From Bradyrhizobium macuxiense (lineage in GTDB: Bacteria; Pseudomonadota; Alphaproteobacteria; Rhizobiales; Xanthobacteraceae), in contig NZ_VITY01000008.1 of NCBI RefSeq assembly GCF_007993935.1, positions 310,001 to 374,000 of the forward strand: a stretch of 64,000 nt of DNA. The letters are read 5' to 3'. How positions within the stretch are numbered: the first letter of the stretch is position 1; the number at the start of each line of letters is the position of its first letter. A program made the position numbers and the translations under genes. Shown here one piece after another: positions 35,254 to 43,891 of this stretch. Under the pieces are notes generated by a model. That model was not told the DNA's origin. It did no database searches and was given only the letters and a program-made list of their open reading frames with translations.

Positions 35254-35569
35254 CCTCGTCGCCTACTTCTTCGGCGGCGCCTTCCTCACCAACGCGATCC
35301 CCCACGTCGTCGCCGGCATGATGGGCGAGCCGTTCCAGAGCCCGTTCGCGAAGCCGCCGGGCGAGGGCCTGTCGTCATCGACCGTCAACATCGTATGGGG
35401 TTTCTTCAACCTCGCCGTCGGATATCTGCTGGTCTGCCGTGTCGGCGACTTCGGCCTCCGAACCACCAGCGATGTCGCCGCGCTCGGTCTTGGCGGCCTC
35501 CTGATCGGTCTGTTCCTGGCGCGGCGGTTCGGACGGTTTCACGGCGGGAATGATCCTCAGCGAACATGA
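35240..35569 (+). CDS. Small integral membrane protein
   Basis: A 109-residue protein starting MNWLDLVAYFFGGAFLTNAI with three predicted membrane helices (near 5-25, 47-66 and 75-95). The middle holds PFQSPFAKPPGEGLSSSTVN. The start overlaps the isochorismatase-fold gene by 14 bases and its stop overlaps the MFS start by 4, which is firm evidence for one operon. The RBS GAAAGGA lies upstream. The function is unknown; it may assist the exporter. Confidence 0.8.
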   Translation: MNWLDLVAYFFGGAFLTNAIPHVVAGMMGEPFQSPFAKPPGEGLSSSTVNIVWGFFNLAVGYLLVCRVGDFGLRTTSDVAALGLGGLLIGLFLARRFGRFHGGNDPQRT

Positions 35570-36813
35570 GACGCGTCTTTCGATCGCTCGCGAGCTTCAA
35601 CTACCGGGTCTGGGCCGCCGGCGCGCTGGTGTCCAACATCGGCACCTGGATGCAGCGCGCCGCCCAGGACTGGCTCGTCCTCACCCAGCTGACGAATCAT
35701 AGCGCATCCGCCGTCGGCATCGTGATGGCGCTGCAGTTCGGCCCGCAGCTCCTGCTGATGCCCTGGTCGGGCCTCGCCGCCGATCGCTTCAACCAGCGCC
35801 GGCTCCTGATGGTGACGCAGGCGACGATGGGCACACTGTCGCTCATCCTCGGCATTCTCACCGTCACCGGGCTGGTGCAGCTCTGGCACGTCTATGTGTT
35901 CGCGTTTCTGTTCGGCTGCAGCGCCGCCCTCGACGCTCCGGTCCGCCAGACCTTCGTGGCCGAGCTGGTCGGCGATAAAGACCTGTCGAACGCCATCGCG
36001 CTGAACTCAACCTCGTTCAATGCCGCGCGCATGGTCGGCCCCGCGATGGCCGGCTTGCTGATCGCCTCGGTCGGCACCGGCTGGGCGTTCCTGTTCAACG
36101 GGGCGTCCTTCATGGCGGTGCTGACCTCGCTGTGCCTGCTGCGCAAATCCGAGCTTCGGCCGAATGCGCGCGCGCTAAGCACCAGGGGCGGCATCACGGA
36201 AGGGTTTCAGTATGTCTGGTCCCGCTCCGATCTCAGGGCGACCCTGGTCATGCTGTTTCTGATCGGCACCTTCGGGCTGAATTTTCCGATCTTCATCTCG
36301 ACCATGGCGGTCGGCGTCTTCCATACCGACGCGCGGGGTTTTGGTCTGTTGTCATCGATGATGGCGATCGGCACGATGTCGGGAGCGCTGCTGGCGGCGA
36401 CCCGCGATCGGCCGCGCTTTGTCGCGTTGACGCTGGGCTCCGCGATCTTCGGCGTTGGCTGCACCCTGGCCGCACTGGCGCCGAACTACTGGCTGTTTGC
36501 CGCCGCCCTCGTCGTGATCGGCATCGCTTCGTTGACGGTCCTGAATACCTCGAACGCACTGATGCAGCTCTCGACCGAACCGGCGATGCGCGGGCGTGTG
36601 ATGGCGCTGCGGCTCGGCGTTGCGCTCGGCGGCACGCCGATCGGCGCACCGATCGTCGGCTGGGTCGCCGATCATCTCGGCCCGCGCTGGGCGCTCGGCG
36701 TCGGCGCTGCCGCAGGCTTTGCCGCCGTACTCGTCGCGCTCGGCATGCTCTCGCAGGCCAACGCCGCGGCCGGGCATGGCAGCGGACATGGCAGCATGCC
36801 GCCGGCCGAATGA
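35566..36813 (+). CDS. MFS exporter (EntS-like, MFS_3)
   Basis: A 415-residue transporter with 12 membrane helices. The first loop has VSNIGTWMQRAAQDWLVLTQ and the inter-helix motif A-like GLAADRFNQRRLL; helix 5 carries DAPVRQTFVAELVG. These are typical of the EntS/MFS_3 group of drug and siderophore exporters. It is the last gene of the MarR operon, overlapping the preceding gene by 4 bases (ATGA). A palindromic repeat lies just beyond the stop. The substrate is unknown. Confidence 0.92.
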   Translation: MRRVFRSLASFNYRVWAAGALVSNIGTWMQRAAQDWLVLTQLTNHSASAVGIVMALQFGPQLLLMPWSGLAADRFNQRRLLMVTQATMGTLSLILGILTVTGLVQLWHVYVFAFLFGCSAALDAPVRQTFVAELVGDKDLSNAIALNSTSFNAARMVGPAMAGLLIASVGTGWAFLFNGASFMAVLTSLCLLRKSELRPNARALSTRGGITEGFQYVWSRSDLRATLVMLFLIGTFGLNFPIFISTMAVGVFHTDARGFGLLSSMMAIGTMSGALLAATRDRPRFVALTLGSAIFGVGCTLAALAPNYWLFAAALVVIGIASLTVLNTSNALMQLSTEPAMRGRVMALRLGVALGGTPIGAPIVGWVADHLGPRWALGVGAAAGFAAVLVALGMLSQANAAAGHGSGHGSMPPAE

Positions 36814-36837
36814 GGGCAATCGCGGAGCTCAATCCAC

Positions 36838-36922
36838 GTCATTGCGAGCGAAGCGAAGCAATCCATCGCTGCCGACCGCGCGGAAAGGTGGATTGCTTCG
36901 TCGCTTCGCTCCTCGCAATGAC
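36838..36922. repeat. Palindromic repeat between convergent genes, family C
   Basis: The left arm GTCATTGCGAGCGAAGCGAA with GCAATCCATC and right arm GATTGCTTCG with TCGCTTCGCTCCTCGCAATGAC are near-perfect complements. The position between the MFS gene and the converging acyl-CoA dehydrogenase suits a bidirectional terminator. Confidence 0.8.
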
Positions 36923-36945
36923 GGGGTTGGACGCCTTGCAACGCC

Positions 36946-38163
36946 TCACACGAAGGCGCTCAACCCCGTGATCGACTTGCCGACGATCAGGGTGTTCATC
37001 TCGCGGGTGCCCTCATAGGAGTAGATCGCCTCGGCATCCGCCACGAAGCGGCCGATATGGTTCTCGAGCAGGATGCCGTTGCCGCCGAGCAGCTCGCGCG
37101 CATAACCGACGGTCTCGCGGCATTTGACGGTGCAGAATGCCTTTGCCAGCGAGGCGTGCTCATCCAGCATCACGCCCTCGTCCTGCATCTGTCCGAGCCG
37201 CAGCATCATCGCCTGCGTCGCGGTGACATTGCCGAGCATCCTGACCAGCAGGTCCTGCACCAGCTGGAAGCCGCCGATCGGCCTGCCGAACTGCTGCCGC
37301 TCGGTCGCATAACGCAGCGCGTGCTCATAGGCGCCCATCGCGCAGCCGACGGCGAACCACGCCACGCCGGTGCGGGTCACGCGCAGCACTTTTGCGGTGT
37401 CCTTGAACGTGTTGGCGTTCTGCAGCCGGTCCGCCTCGGGCACGCGGCAATCCTTCAGGGTGATCAGCCCGTTCTGCACCACGCGCAGCGCCATCTTGGT
37501 CTTGATCTTCTCGACCGAGAAGCCGGGATTGTCCTTGCCCACCACAAAGCCCTTGACCTGGTTGGAGCCCTCCTCGCGCGCCCAGATCACGTTGATGTCG
37601 GCGAAGGTAGCGTTGCCGATCCACTTCTTCTGGCCGTTGAGGATCCAGACGTCGCCCTCGCGCCGGCAGGTGGTCAGCATCCCGCCTGACGTCGCCGAGC
37701 CGACCAGCGGCTCGGTGAGACCGAACGAGCCGATCGTTTCGAAGCGCATCATCGCAGGCAGCCAGCGCTGCTTCTGCGCCTCGTCGCCGCACAGATAGAT
37801 CGAGCCCGCCGAAAGCCCGGTATGCACGCCCCAGAAGGTCGCAACCGAGGAATCGACTCGCGCCAATTCCATCGCGACAAAGCCGTTCAGCAGCCAGCTG
37901 CCGCCGGCGGCGCCATAGCCCTGGTAGCCGACGCCGCCGATGCCGATCTCGGCCATCTTCGGGATGATCGCGAACGGGAATTCGTCGCGGCCCCAAAACT
38001 CCTCGATGACGGGCGCCACCACGCCTTCGGTGAACTCGCGCACGCGCCGCACCAGCGCGCGCTCCTTCTCGTTCAGGACGCGGGCAATCCCGTAGAAGTC
38101 GCCGTTGATCGGCGGTGGCGCATAGTCCGGCTTGGCCGCCCGTGTTGCCTGCGCGTTAGCCAT
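36946..38163 (-). CDS. Acyl-CoA dehydrogenase
   Basis: A 405-residue FAD enzyme that introduces the alpha-beta double bond in acyl-CoAs. Features include SFGLTEPLVGSATSGG for substrate and flavin binding, GQKKWIGNATFADI, RQQFGRPIGGFQLVQDLL, ELLGGNGILLENH and the C-terminal YEGTREMNTLIVG, which carries a candidate catalytic Glu. It resembles glutaryl-CoA dehydrogenase-like members in length. It is the last gene of the PHA cluster and would feed enoyl-CoA to the MaoC-type hydratase. The chain-length range is not decided by sequence. Confidence 0.92.
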   Translation of the reverse strand: MANAQATRAAKPDYAPPPINGDFYGIARVLNEKERALVRRVREFTEGVVAPVIEEFWGRDEFPFAIIPKMAEIGIGGVGYQGYGAAGGSWLLNGFVAMELARVDSSVATFWGVHTGLSAGSIYLCGDEAQKQRWLPAMMRFETIGSFGLTEPLVGSATSGGMLTTCRREGDVWILNGQKKWIGNATFADINVIWAREEGSNQVKGFVVGKDNPGFSVEKIKTKMALRVVQNGLITLKDCRVPEADRLQNANTFKDTAKVLRVTRTGVAWFAVGCAMGAYEHALRYATERQQFGRPIGGFQLVQDLLVRMLGNVTATQAMMLRLGQMQDEGVMLDEHASLAKAFCTVKCRETVGYARELLGGNGILLENHIGRFVADAEAIYSYEGTREMNTLIVGKSITGLSAFV

Positions 38164-38224
38164 GGTGTCCTCCCTGATGCGTGGCGAGGCTTTGCTTGAT
38201 GGGCCGTGATCCCGACAGACGATC

Positions 38225-38653
38225 TCAGGCCGATTTGTTCGGACGCACGCTGGCGCGGAACTCCTCGAAACTCTCCTTCATGCGATCCTGAATGATCTTG
38301 ACCGCATCCGATGTCGACTGCCGCGCCGTCGACGCACTGTCCTGGGCGCCCTTCACCGCGATGTCGAACATCTTCCGGGCGAACTCGGTCTGCAGAGCGA
38401 GGTTCTCGTGGACCTTCCCGAGCGGCTTGTATTCGCGCGCCAGCGTCGAGGCCTCGCGCAGGCCCGCCTCCAGCACCTCGCGCTGCTTCTGCGCCACAGA
38501 TTGTGCGCCTTCGGCCGCGACCCTCGCGCTCTTGCCAAGCGCCTCGAGGTTCTTCTTCTGGGCCTGCAGCAGTTCGTCCACGTTCAGCTTCGGCAGGCCG
38601 AGATCGCCGCCGAACTTCCGCAGCATATCGATATATGAGCTGTTATCCGTCAT
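38225..38653 (-). CDS. Phasin-family PHA granule protein
   Basis: 142 residues from ATG 38653 (MTDNSSYIDMLRKFGGD). The protein is almost wholly helical and amphipathic, with LLQAQKKNLEALGKSARVAA, EGAQSVAQKQREVLEAGLRE and the C-terminal KIIQDRMKESFEEFRASVRP typical of the Phasin_2 family. Phasins coat PHA granules and control their size. It sits between the depolymerase and acyl-CoA dehydrogenase genes, 16 bases after the depolymerase start codon region, with a GGGAGG ribosome-binding site just upstream. Longer upstream starts are unlikely. Confidence 0.88.
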   Translation of the reverse strand: MTDNSSYIDMLRKFGGDLGLPKLNVDELLQAQKKNLEALGKSARVAAEGAQSVAQKQREVLEAGLREASTLAREYKPLGKVHENLALQTEFARKMFDIAVKGAQDSASTARQSTSDAVKIIQDRMKESFEEFRASVRPNKSA

Positions 38654-38669
38654 GATATCCTCCCTGGGG

Positions 38670-39614
38670 TTACGACTTCTGGTGCCCGCCTCCGGATGTT
38701 GGAACGAGATCCCTGAGGTAACTGGTCGTGCGCGAAAGCAGGGTCGACGACGTGGCCTGACGGCTCTCATCGGCGAGAAACACCTCGATCAGGCCAGCGG
38801 TCTCCGCCGGCCGCGTCACCATGAACAGATGCCCGTCGTCGATCAGGTGCAGCTCGGCATTCGGGATCATGCTCGCCATGATCTGACCGTTGACCGGAGG
38901 AACCAGCGGATCGTCGCGGCCCATCAGGATCAGCGTCGGCTGTGGCAGCGACCACAGCCAGGGCAGGCTGGTCCAGCCGGTCATCGCCAGCAGCTGATAG
39001 AAGTAACCCATGCTGCGCGCGCCATGCATCGCGGCCGCATGCCGGCCGATCAGTGACGGGTCGTCGCGAAACGCCCCGCCATAGATGTCGGCGGCGATGC
39101 TCTTCATATAGCCCTTGTCGGTGTAGCGGCGCGGCGTCGCCATCTTCCACAGCACCGAGGGGCTTGCCGGCACCATGGTGAAACCCGGCGCGGTCGCGGC
39201 CAGCACCAGCCGGCGGCAGCGCTTCGGAAACTGATGCGCGAATTGCTGCGCGATGCCGCCACCCCAGGACACGCCGGCGACGTCGACTTCGGCATAACCC
39301 AGCTCGGCAACGAGTTCGGCGGCAAGCCGCGCCAGTGTCGACGGGCGATAGGGCCACGCCGGCCTCGGCGAGCCGCCGACGCCGGGCACATCAAAGATGA
39401 TGGCGGTGGTGCCGGTGAGCGCATCGAGGAACGGCTTCGCCAGCTCCCAATTGGCGCCGATGCCGTTGAACAGCAGCAGCGGCGGCGCGCGGCCGTCGCC
39501 GTGCCGGATCGCGACCTGAAGCAGCTGGCCATCGATTGTGACCTGCCGCGTCTCGATCGCGCCGCGCTGCGCGCTCGCCGTATCGGCGCTGATAATATCC
39601 TCAGTCAAAGACAT
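38670..39614 (-). CDS. phaZ: Intracellular PHA depolymerase (alpha/beta hydrolase)
   Basis: A 314-residue alpha/beta hydrolase close to the pseudomonad PhaZ that mobilises medium-chain PHA. The nucleophile Ser is in AGVSWGGGIAQQFAHQFP, the Asp in LMGRDDPLVPP and the His in LIDDGHLFMVTRP. The pattern LFNGIGANWELAKPFLDAL forms the oxyanion region. Its start overlaps the phaC 3' end by 14 bases. Synthase and depolymerase side by side is the usual phaC-phaZ order of mcl-PHA clusters. Confidence 0.9.
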   Translation of the reverse strand: MSLTEDIISADTASAQRGAIETRQVTIDGQLLQVAIRHGDGRAPPLLLFNGIGANWELAKPFLDALTGTTAIIFDVPGVGGSPRPAWPYRPSTLARLAAELVAELGYAEVDVAGVSWGGGIAQQFAHQFPKRCRRLVLAATAPGFTMVPASPSVLWKMATPRRYTDKGYMKSIAADIYGGAFRDDPSLIGRHAAAMHGARSMGYFYQLLAMTGWTSLPWLWSLPQPTLILMGRDDPLVPPVNGQIMASMIPNAELHLIDDGHLFMVTRPAETAGLIEVFLADESRQATSSTLLSRTTSYLRDLVPTSGGGHQKS

Positions 39615-41304
39615 AGGTTCCTGGTGCTTTCGTAAGGGGCGGATGGCGCGCGCTGCCGAGCGAAGTGGGCGCGCTGATCTCGTCGCCCGAGCGCGGCTGC
39701 AACCAGTCGCGCCAGTCGAGCCACCAGCTGCCCTTGCGCTTCTCGGCCGAGGCCATGAACGCGTCGGGCTTGTCCGCGGACACCGGCCCGATCATGAAGG
39801 ACGCCTTCGGATTGCTCGGCGGATTGAGCAGGCTCTGCAGGTGCCCGCTGTTCGACAGCACGAAGGTGGTGCCCTCGCCCATGATCTGGGCCGTCTTGTA
39901 GACGCCCTTCCACGGCGTGATGTGGTCAGTCACTCCGGCGACGACGTAGCTGTCGGCCTTGACCTTGCTCATGTCGATGGTCTTGTCGTTGAGCGTGAGC
40001 TTGCCGGCGTTGACGAACGGGTTGCTGAAATAGAGATCGAGATAGTCGCCATGCAGCGCCGCCGGCAGGCGGGTGGTATCGGCGTTCCAGTACAGGATGT
40101 CGAAAGCCGGCGGCTGATTGCCGAGCAGATAGTTGTTGACCCAGTAGTTCCAGATCAGGTCGTTGGGCCGCATCCAGGCGAACATCCGCGCCAGATCGTG
40201 CCCGTCGACGATGCCGCGCAGCTGCGAGGACGCCTTCGCCGCACGCATGGTCTCCGGCGTCATCAGGCAGCCGAACGCGCTCTCCTCGGCCGAGTTGGGA
40301 TCGAGCAGGCAGACCGCCAGCACCAGGTTCTTGATCTTCTTCTCGGCCGCGGAGCCGAGCGTCGCGAAATACGCCGTCGAGGTGATGCCGCCGGAGCAGG
40401 AGCCCATCATCGAGATGTCCTCGCTGCCGGAAATCTCGCGCGCCGCGTCGACCGCCTCGTCGAGCGCCGCAACATAAGTGTCGAGCCCCCAGTCGCGGTG
40501 CGCGGCGGTCGGGTTGCGCCAGCTCACGGCGAAGACCTGGATGCCGCTCTCCAAAAGGAAGCGGACCATGCTCTTGTCTGGCGAGAGATCGAGCGCGTAG
40601 TACTTGTTGATCTGCGGCGGCGTGATCACGAGCGGTCGCTTCCTGACCACCGGCGTCGTCGGCGTGTACTGGATCAGCTCCAGCAGCTCGTTGCGGAAAA
40701 TGACTGCGCCGGGCGTGGTCGCGAGGTTCTCGCCGACCTTGAAGGCGCTCATGTCGACCATCGACGGCATGCCGCGATTCTGCGTCAGGTCGCCGATATA
40801 GTTCTTCAGGCCGCTCCACAGGCTTTGCCCGCCGGTGTCGATGAACTTGCGGACCGCCGCCGGGTTGGTGATCATCGTGTTGGTCGGCGCCACCGCATCG
40901 ATCAGGATTTCCGTGATCAGATGCGCGCGCTGCTTGTCGATGTCGCTGAGGCTGGTCTTGTCGACCAGGCCGTTGACCGCTTCGCCCCAGGCCAGATAGG
41001 CCTTGAGCAGGCCGCTATGCAGCGAGCTCTCCTTCCAGGTCGGATCGGCAAATCGCTTGTCGCCCGCCTTCGGCGCACGCTCCGACTTGCCGGCGGCAAT
41101 GGAGCCGAGCTCGCTGACGAACGACAGCCACTGCTCGGTCGCGACCTTCGGTTCGTTGATGACGGCCTTGAACAGGATGCCGGCGCCCTCGACCAGATCC
41201 TGGCCCTGAATGCCGACCAGAGGATTGAGCGCCAGCGTGTTGCGCGAGGCGGCCTCGGACATGTCGGAGGCCGGCTGATCCGGACTGCGATTTTCGGTGC
41301 TCAT
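39601..41304 (-). CDS. phaC: Poly(3-hydroxyalkanoate) synthase, class II-like
   Basis: 567 residues from ATG 41304 (MSTENRSPDQPAS). The lipase-like box is GSCSGG with the catalytic Cys near 301, the Asp is in GVTDHITPW near 456, and the His in LSNSGHLQS near 487. These positions match P. putida/P. aeruginosa PhaC1 (559 residues). The N-terminal NPLVGIQGQDLVEGAG and length also point to class II (medium-chain) synthases rather than PhaC class I of rhizobia. It polymerises (R)-3-hydroxyacyl-CoA at the granule surface. An in-frame extension upstream overlaps the hydratase gene and is not used. Confidence 0.93.
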   Translation of the reverse strand: MSTENRSPDQPASDMSEAASRNTLALNPLVGIQGQDLVEGAGILFKAVINEPKVATEQWLSFVSELGSIAAGKSERAPKAGDKRFADPTWKESSLHSGLLKAYLAWGEAVNGLVDKTSLSDIDKQRAHLITEILIDAVAPTNTMITNPAAVRKFIDTGGQSLWSGLKNYIGDLTQNRGMPSMVDMSAFKVGENLATTPGAVIFRNELLELIQYTPTTPVVRKRPLVITPPQINKYYALDLSPDKSMVRFLLESGIQVFAVSWRNPTAAHRDWGLDTYVAALDEAVDAAREISGSEDISMMGSCSGGITSTAYFATLGSAAEKKIKNLVLAVCLLDPNSAEESAFGCLMTPETMRAAKASSQLRGIVDGHDLARMFAWMRPNDLIWNYWVNNYLLGNQPPAFDILYWNADTTRLPAALHGDYLDLYFSNPFVNAGKLTLNDKTIDMSKVKADSYVVAGVTDHITPWKGVYKTAQIMGEGTTFVLSNSGHLQSLLNPPSNPKASFMIGPVSADKPDAFMASAEKRKGSWWLDWRDWLQPRSGDEISAPTSLGSARHPPLTKAPGTYVFD

Positions 41305-41777
41305 TGCTTTGCTCCCGCTGCGGGGATCAGAAGCGCCAGCGTCTCGGCGATCAGAGCAGGCTTCTCCGATCCCTCGACCTCCAGCGTGTTCAGGGTCTTC
41401 ATGATCACCTGGCCGCCGTCCCTCGGCTCGATGGCGGACAGCACGACGCGCAGCCGCACCCGCGCGCCTGCCGGCACCGGCGCCAGGAAGCGGACCTTGT
41501 CGACCCCGTAGTTCAGCCCCGCGGCGGCATCGCACGGAATGATGCCGACCTGCATCGCCAGCGGCGCGACCATCGCGAGCGTCAGATAGCCATGCGCGAT
41601 CGGACCGCGGAACGGACTTTCGCGCTTCGCCCGCTCAACGTCGACGTGAATCCATTGGTGATCGCCGGTGCAGGACGCGAAAGTGTCGATACGCTGCTGA
41701 TCGATCGTAACCCAGTCGGAAAGTCCGAGCTCCTTGCCAACGTGCTCGCCCAGCCCGGCCATTGTGAGGCTGCTCAT
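41301..41777 (-). CDS. MaoC/NodN-type hotdog hydratase
   Basis: A 158-residue single hotdog-fold enzyme. The hydratase-2 Asp and His are in the segment ASCTGDHQWIHVDVERA, and PFRGPIAHGYLTLAM follows. The usual N-P between them is Q-W, as in the NodN/Rv0130-like subgroup. In a PHA cluster such an (R)-specific enoyl-CoA hydratase would convert beta-oxidation intermediates to (R)-3-hydroxyacyl-CoA for PhaC (PhaJ role, inferred). Its stop overlaps the phaC start by 4 bases (ATGA). Confidence 0.88.
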   Translation of the reverse strand: MSSLTMAGLGEHVGKELGLSDWVTIDQQRIDTFASCTGDHQWIHVDVERAKRESPFRGPIAHGYLTLAMVAPLAMQVGIIPCDAAAGLNYGVDKVRFLAPVPAGARVRLRVVLSAIEPRDGGQVIMKTLNTLEVEGSEKPALIAETLALLIPAAGAKQ

Positions 41778-41819
41778 GATGTTGTCCCTCCTCGATCCGT
41801 TCTCGGCTGCACTTGACCG

Positions 41820-43472
41820 TCACATGTCGCCGTATTGCTCGCGCAGCTCCTTCTTGTTGATCTTGCCGACGCTGGTCTTGGGAATGCTGTCGATGAACAG
41901 GATCGTCCCGGGGATGCCGTATTTCGAGATCACGCCCTGGTCGGCGAACACCTTGAGATGCTCCTTGATCACGGCATCGCTGACGTCGTCGGCGCCGGAG
42001 GGCTTCTTGACCACGAGCGCGAGCGGCCGCTCGCCCCATTTGTCGTCCTTGACACCGATCACCGCGGCCTCAGCCACCCCTGCGCATTGCGAAATCAGAT
42101 CCTCGATCTGCAGCGAGGAAACCCATTCGCCGCCGGTCTTGATCACGTCCTTGATCCGGTCGGTGATGTGGACGTAGCCGCCCGGGCTGACCACCGCGAT
42201 ATCGCTGGTGTGCAGATAGCCGCCGGCCCAGAGCTGCTCCGAGCCTTCGGGATTGTTGTAGTAGCCCTGGGTGAGCCAGGGCGCGCGCAGCACGATCTCG
42301 CCGGCGGACTTGCCGTCATGCGGGATGTCCTTCATGTCGGGATCGACGATGCGCAGGTCGACCAGCGGACCGGCGATGCCCGCCCGGGTGCGGAATTCGA
42401 CCTCGCCGTCGGGGTCGCCGCTGAGATCCTTGGAGCTGACGTGGGACACCGCGGCCAGCGGGCCGGTCTCCGACATGCCGTAACCGGCGAAGATGTCGAT
42501 GCCGGCCTCCATTGCCTGCTTGGCCAGCGCCTTCGGCAAGGCGGAGCCGCCGATCACCATCTTGAGACCCTTGAGATCGACCTTGGCCGCGGCGGCGGCG
42601 TTGAGCAGCATCTGCAGGACGGTCGGCACGCCATGGGTGAAGGTGACGCCTTCGCTCTTGATCAATTTGACCAGCATCGCCGGCTCGTAGCGGCCGGGAT
42701 AGACCTGCTTGGTGCCGGCCAGCGTCGCCGACCAGGGGAAGCCCCAGGCGTGGACGTGGAACATCGGCGTGATCGGCATATAGACGTCGTCGCGCGAGAA
42801 GCGGCCCTGCGACCCCGCCATGCCGAACAGCGCCAGTCCCGCGATCGTGTGCAGCACGAGCTGGCGGTGGCTGTAATAGACCCCCTTGGGCAGACCGGTA
42901 GTACCGGTCGTGTAGAAGGTGGTGGCCTGGGTGTTCTCGTCGAAGTCGGGAAAGTGGTAATCGGGCGAGGCTGCCGCAAGCAGGTTCTCATATTCGCCGA
43001 TGAAGGACAGGCTGCCGGTCTGCGGCGCCGGCCGGTCCGACATCACGATCATCCGCTTCACATTCGGGAGCTGTCCCTTCATGCCTTCCAGCAATCCGAC
43101 GAACTCGTCGTTGACGAGCAGCGTCGACGCGCCGGCGTGGTTGATCGTGTAGGCGATCTGCTCGGGCGACAGACGGACATTCACCGTCTGCAACACGGCC
43201 GCCATCATCGGGATCGCGAAGAACGCTTCGAGGAAGCGATGGCTGTCCCATTCGAGCACGCCGACCGTGTCGCCGGGCTCGACGCCGGCCTTGCTGAGCG
43301 CCGAGGCGAGGCGGCCGATCCGTTCTCTGGTCTGTCGATAGGTCTGACGCTTGAGATCGCGATAGACGATCTCCTGGTCCGGCGCCTGCACACGCGGCGT
43401 GTGCCAGAGCTGCTTGAAGATGAGCGGATATTGATACGCGGATGGTGCAGTCTGAATCAGCCTTCCAACCAT
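41820..43472 (-). CDS. Medium-chain acyl-CoA synthetase, AlkK-like
   Basis: A 550-residue adenylate-forming ligase that activates fatty acids to acyl-CoA. The AMP-binding P-loop is FYTTGTTGLPKGVYYSHR, with GYGMSETGPLA, the hinge YVHITDRIKDVIKTGGEWVS and the catalytic Lys in the C-terminal VGKINKKELREQYG. The start MVGRLIQTAPSAYQYPLIFK and length are very like P. oleovorans AlkK (546). It is the first gene of the PHA cluster and supplies the acyl-CoA pool. A divergent AraC regulator lies 419 bases upstream. Confidence 0.92.
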   Translation of the reverse strand: MVGRLIQTAPSAYQYPLIFKQLWHTPRVQAPDQEIVYRDLKRQTYRQTRERIGRLASALSKAGVEPGDTVGVLEWDSHRFLEAFFAIPMMAAVLQTVNVRLSPEQIAYTINHAGASTLLVNDEFVGLLEGMKGQLPNVKRMIVMSDRPAPQTGSLSFIGEYENLLAAASPDYHFPDFDENTQATTFYTTGTTGLPKGVYYSHRQLVLHTIAGLALFGMAGSQGRFSRDDVYMPITPMFHVHAWGFPWSATLAGTKQVYPGRYEPAMLVKLIKSEGVTFTHGVPTVLQMLLNAAAAAKVDLKGLKMVIGGSALPKALAKQAMEAGIDIFAGYGMSETGPLAAVSHVSSKDLSGDPDGEVEFRTRAGIAGPLVDLRIVDPDMKDIPHDGKSAGEIVLRAPWLTQGYYNNPEGSEQLWAGGYLHTSDIAVVSPGGYVHITDRIKDVIKTGGEWVSSLQIEDLISQCAGVAEAAVIGVKDDKWGERPLALVVKKPSGADDVSDAVIKEHLKVFADQGVISKYGIPGTILFIDSIPKTSVGKINKKELREQYGDM

Positions 43473-43891
43473 GGAAGCCTCCCTCGACCTGGCATGTCCT
43501 CCGACCGTGACGTCCGCAGTTCTTGAGCGCGCGGATCGCGTGGTCTGCCGTCTCGCGTCACGACGGTCTGACCGTGTGACATTAGGACGAAGCCTCGCGT
43601 GATGCCCGAGATTTGTGAAGGTCCGAATCGGACATCGGCAGGGTCTTAAGCGGACAAGCTGCTCTCACAGGCGGCAACGGTCCTGGCGAAATTTGCTCGG
43701 CTTGCCGGCTTCACCGTTGTCTCGCCGTTGCCGTTCTTGTTGCTACGCAACATGGATGACCCATTGATAGGTTGGATTGGCCTTGGGTTGCGCCGCGAAC
43801 CGGATATGTTTCGAAGCGATGGCGGGCGGGAATCGGCTTGCCCTGATATTGCGATGTCCTGCTTCCGGATTGAAGGAAAGGCTGGTTCACC
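43473..43891. other. Divergent regulatory region between alkK-like and araC-like genes
   Basis: These 419 bases contain no credible gene. They must hold the promoters of the PHA operon (minus) and of the AraC regulator (plus). I see no strong palindrome; a GAAGGAAAGG stretch at 43872-43881 may serve as the regulator's ribosome-binding site. Confidence 0.5.

Noticed and set aside
39538..41511. A 657-codon plus-strand frame opposite phaC
   Set aside because: It lies entirely antisense to a synthase with intact catalytic residues.
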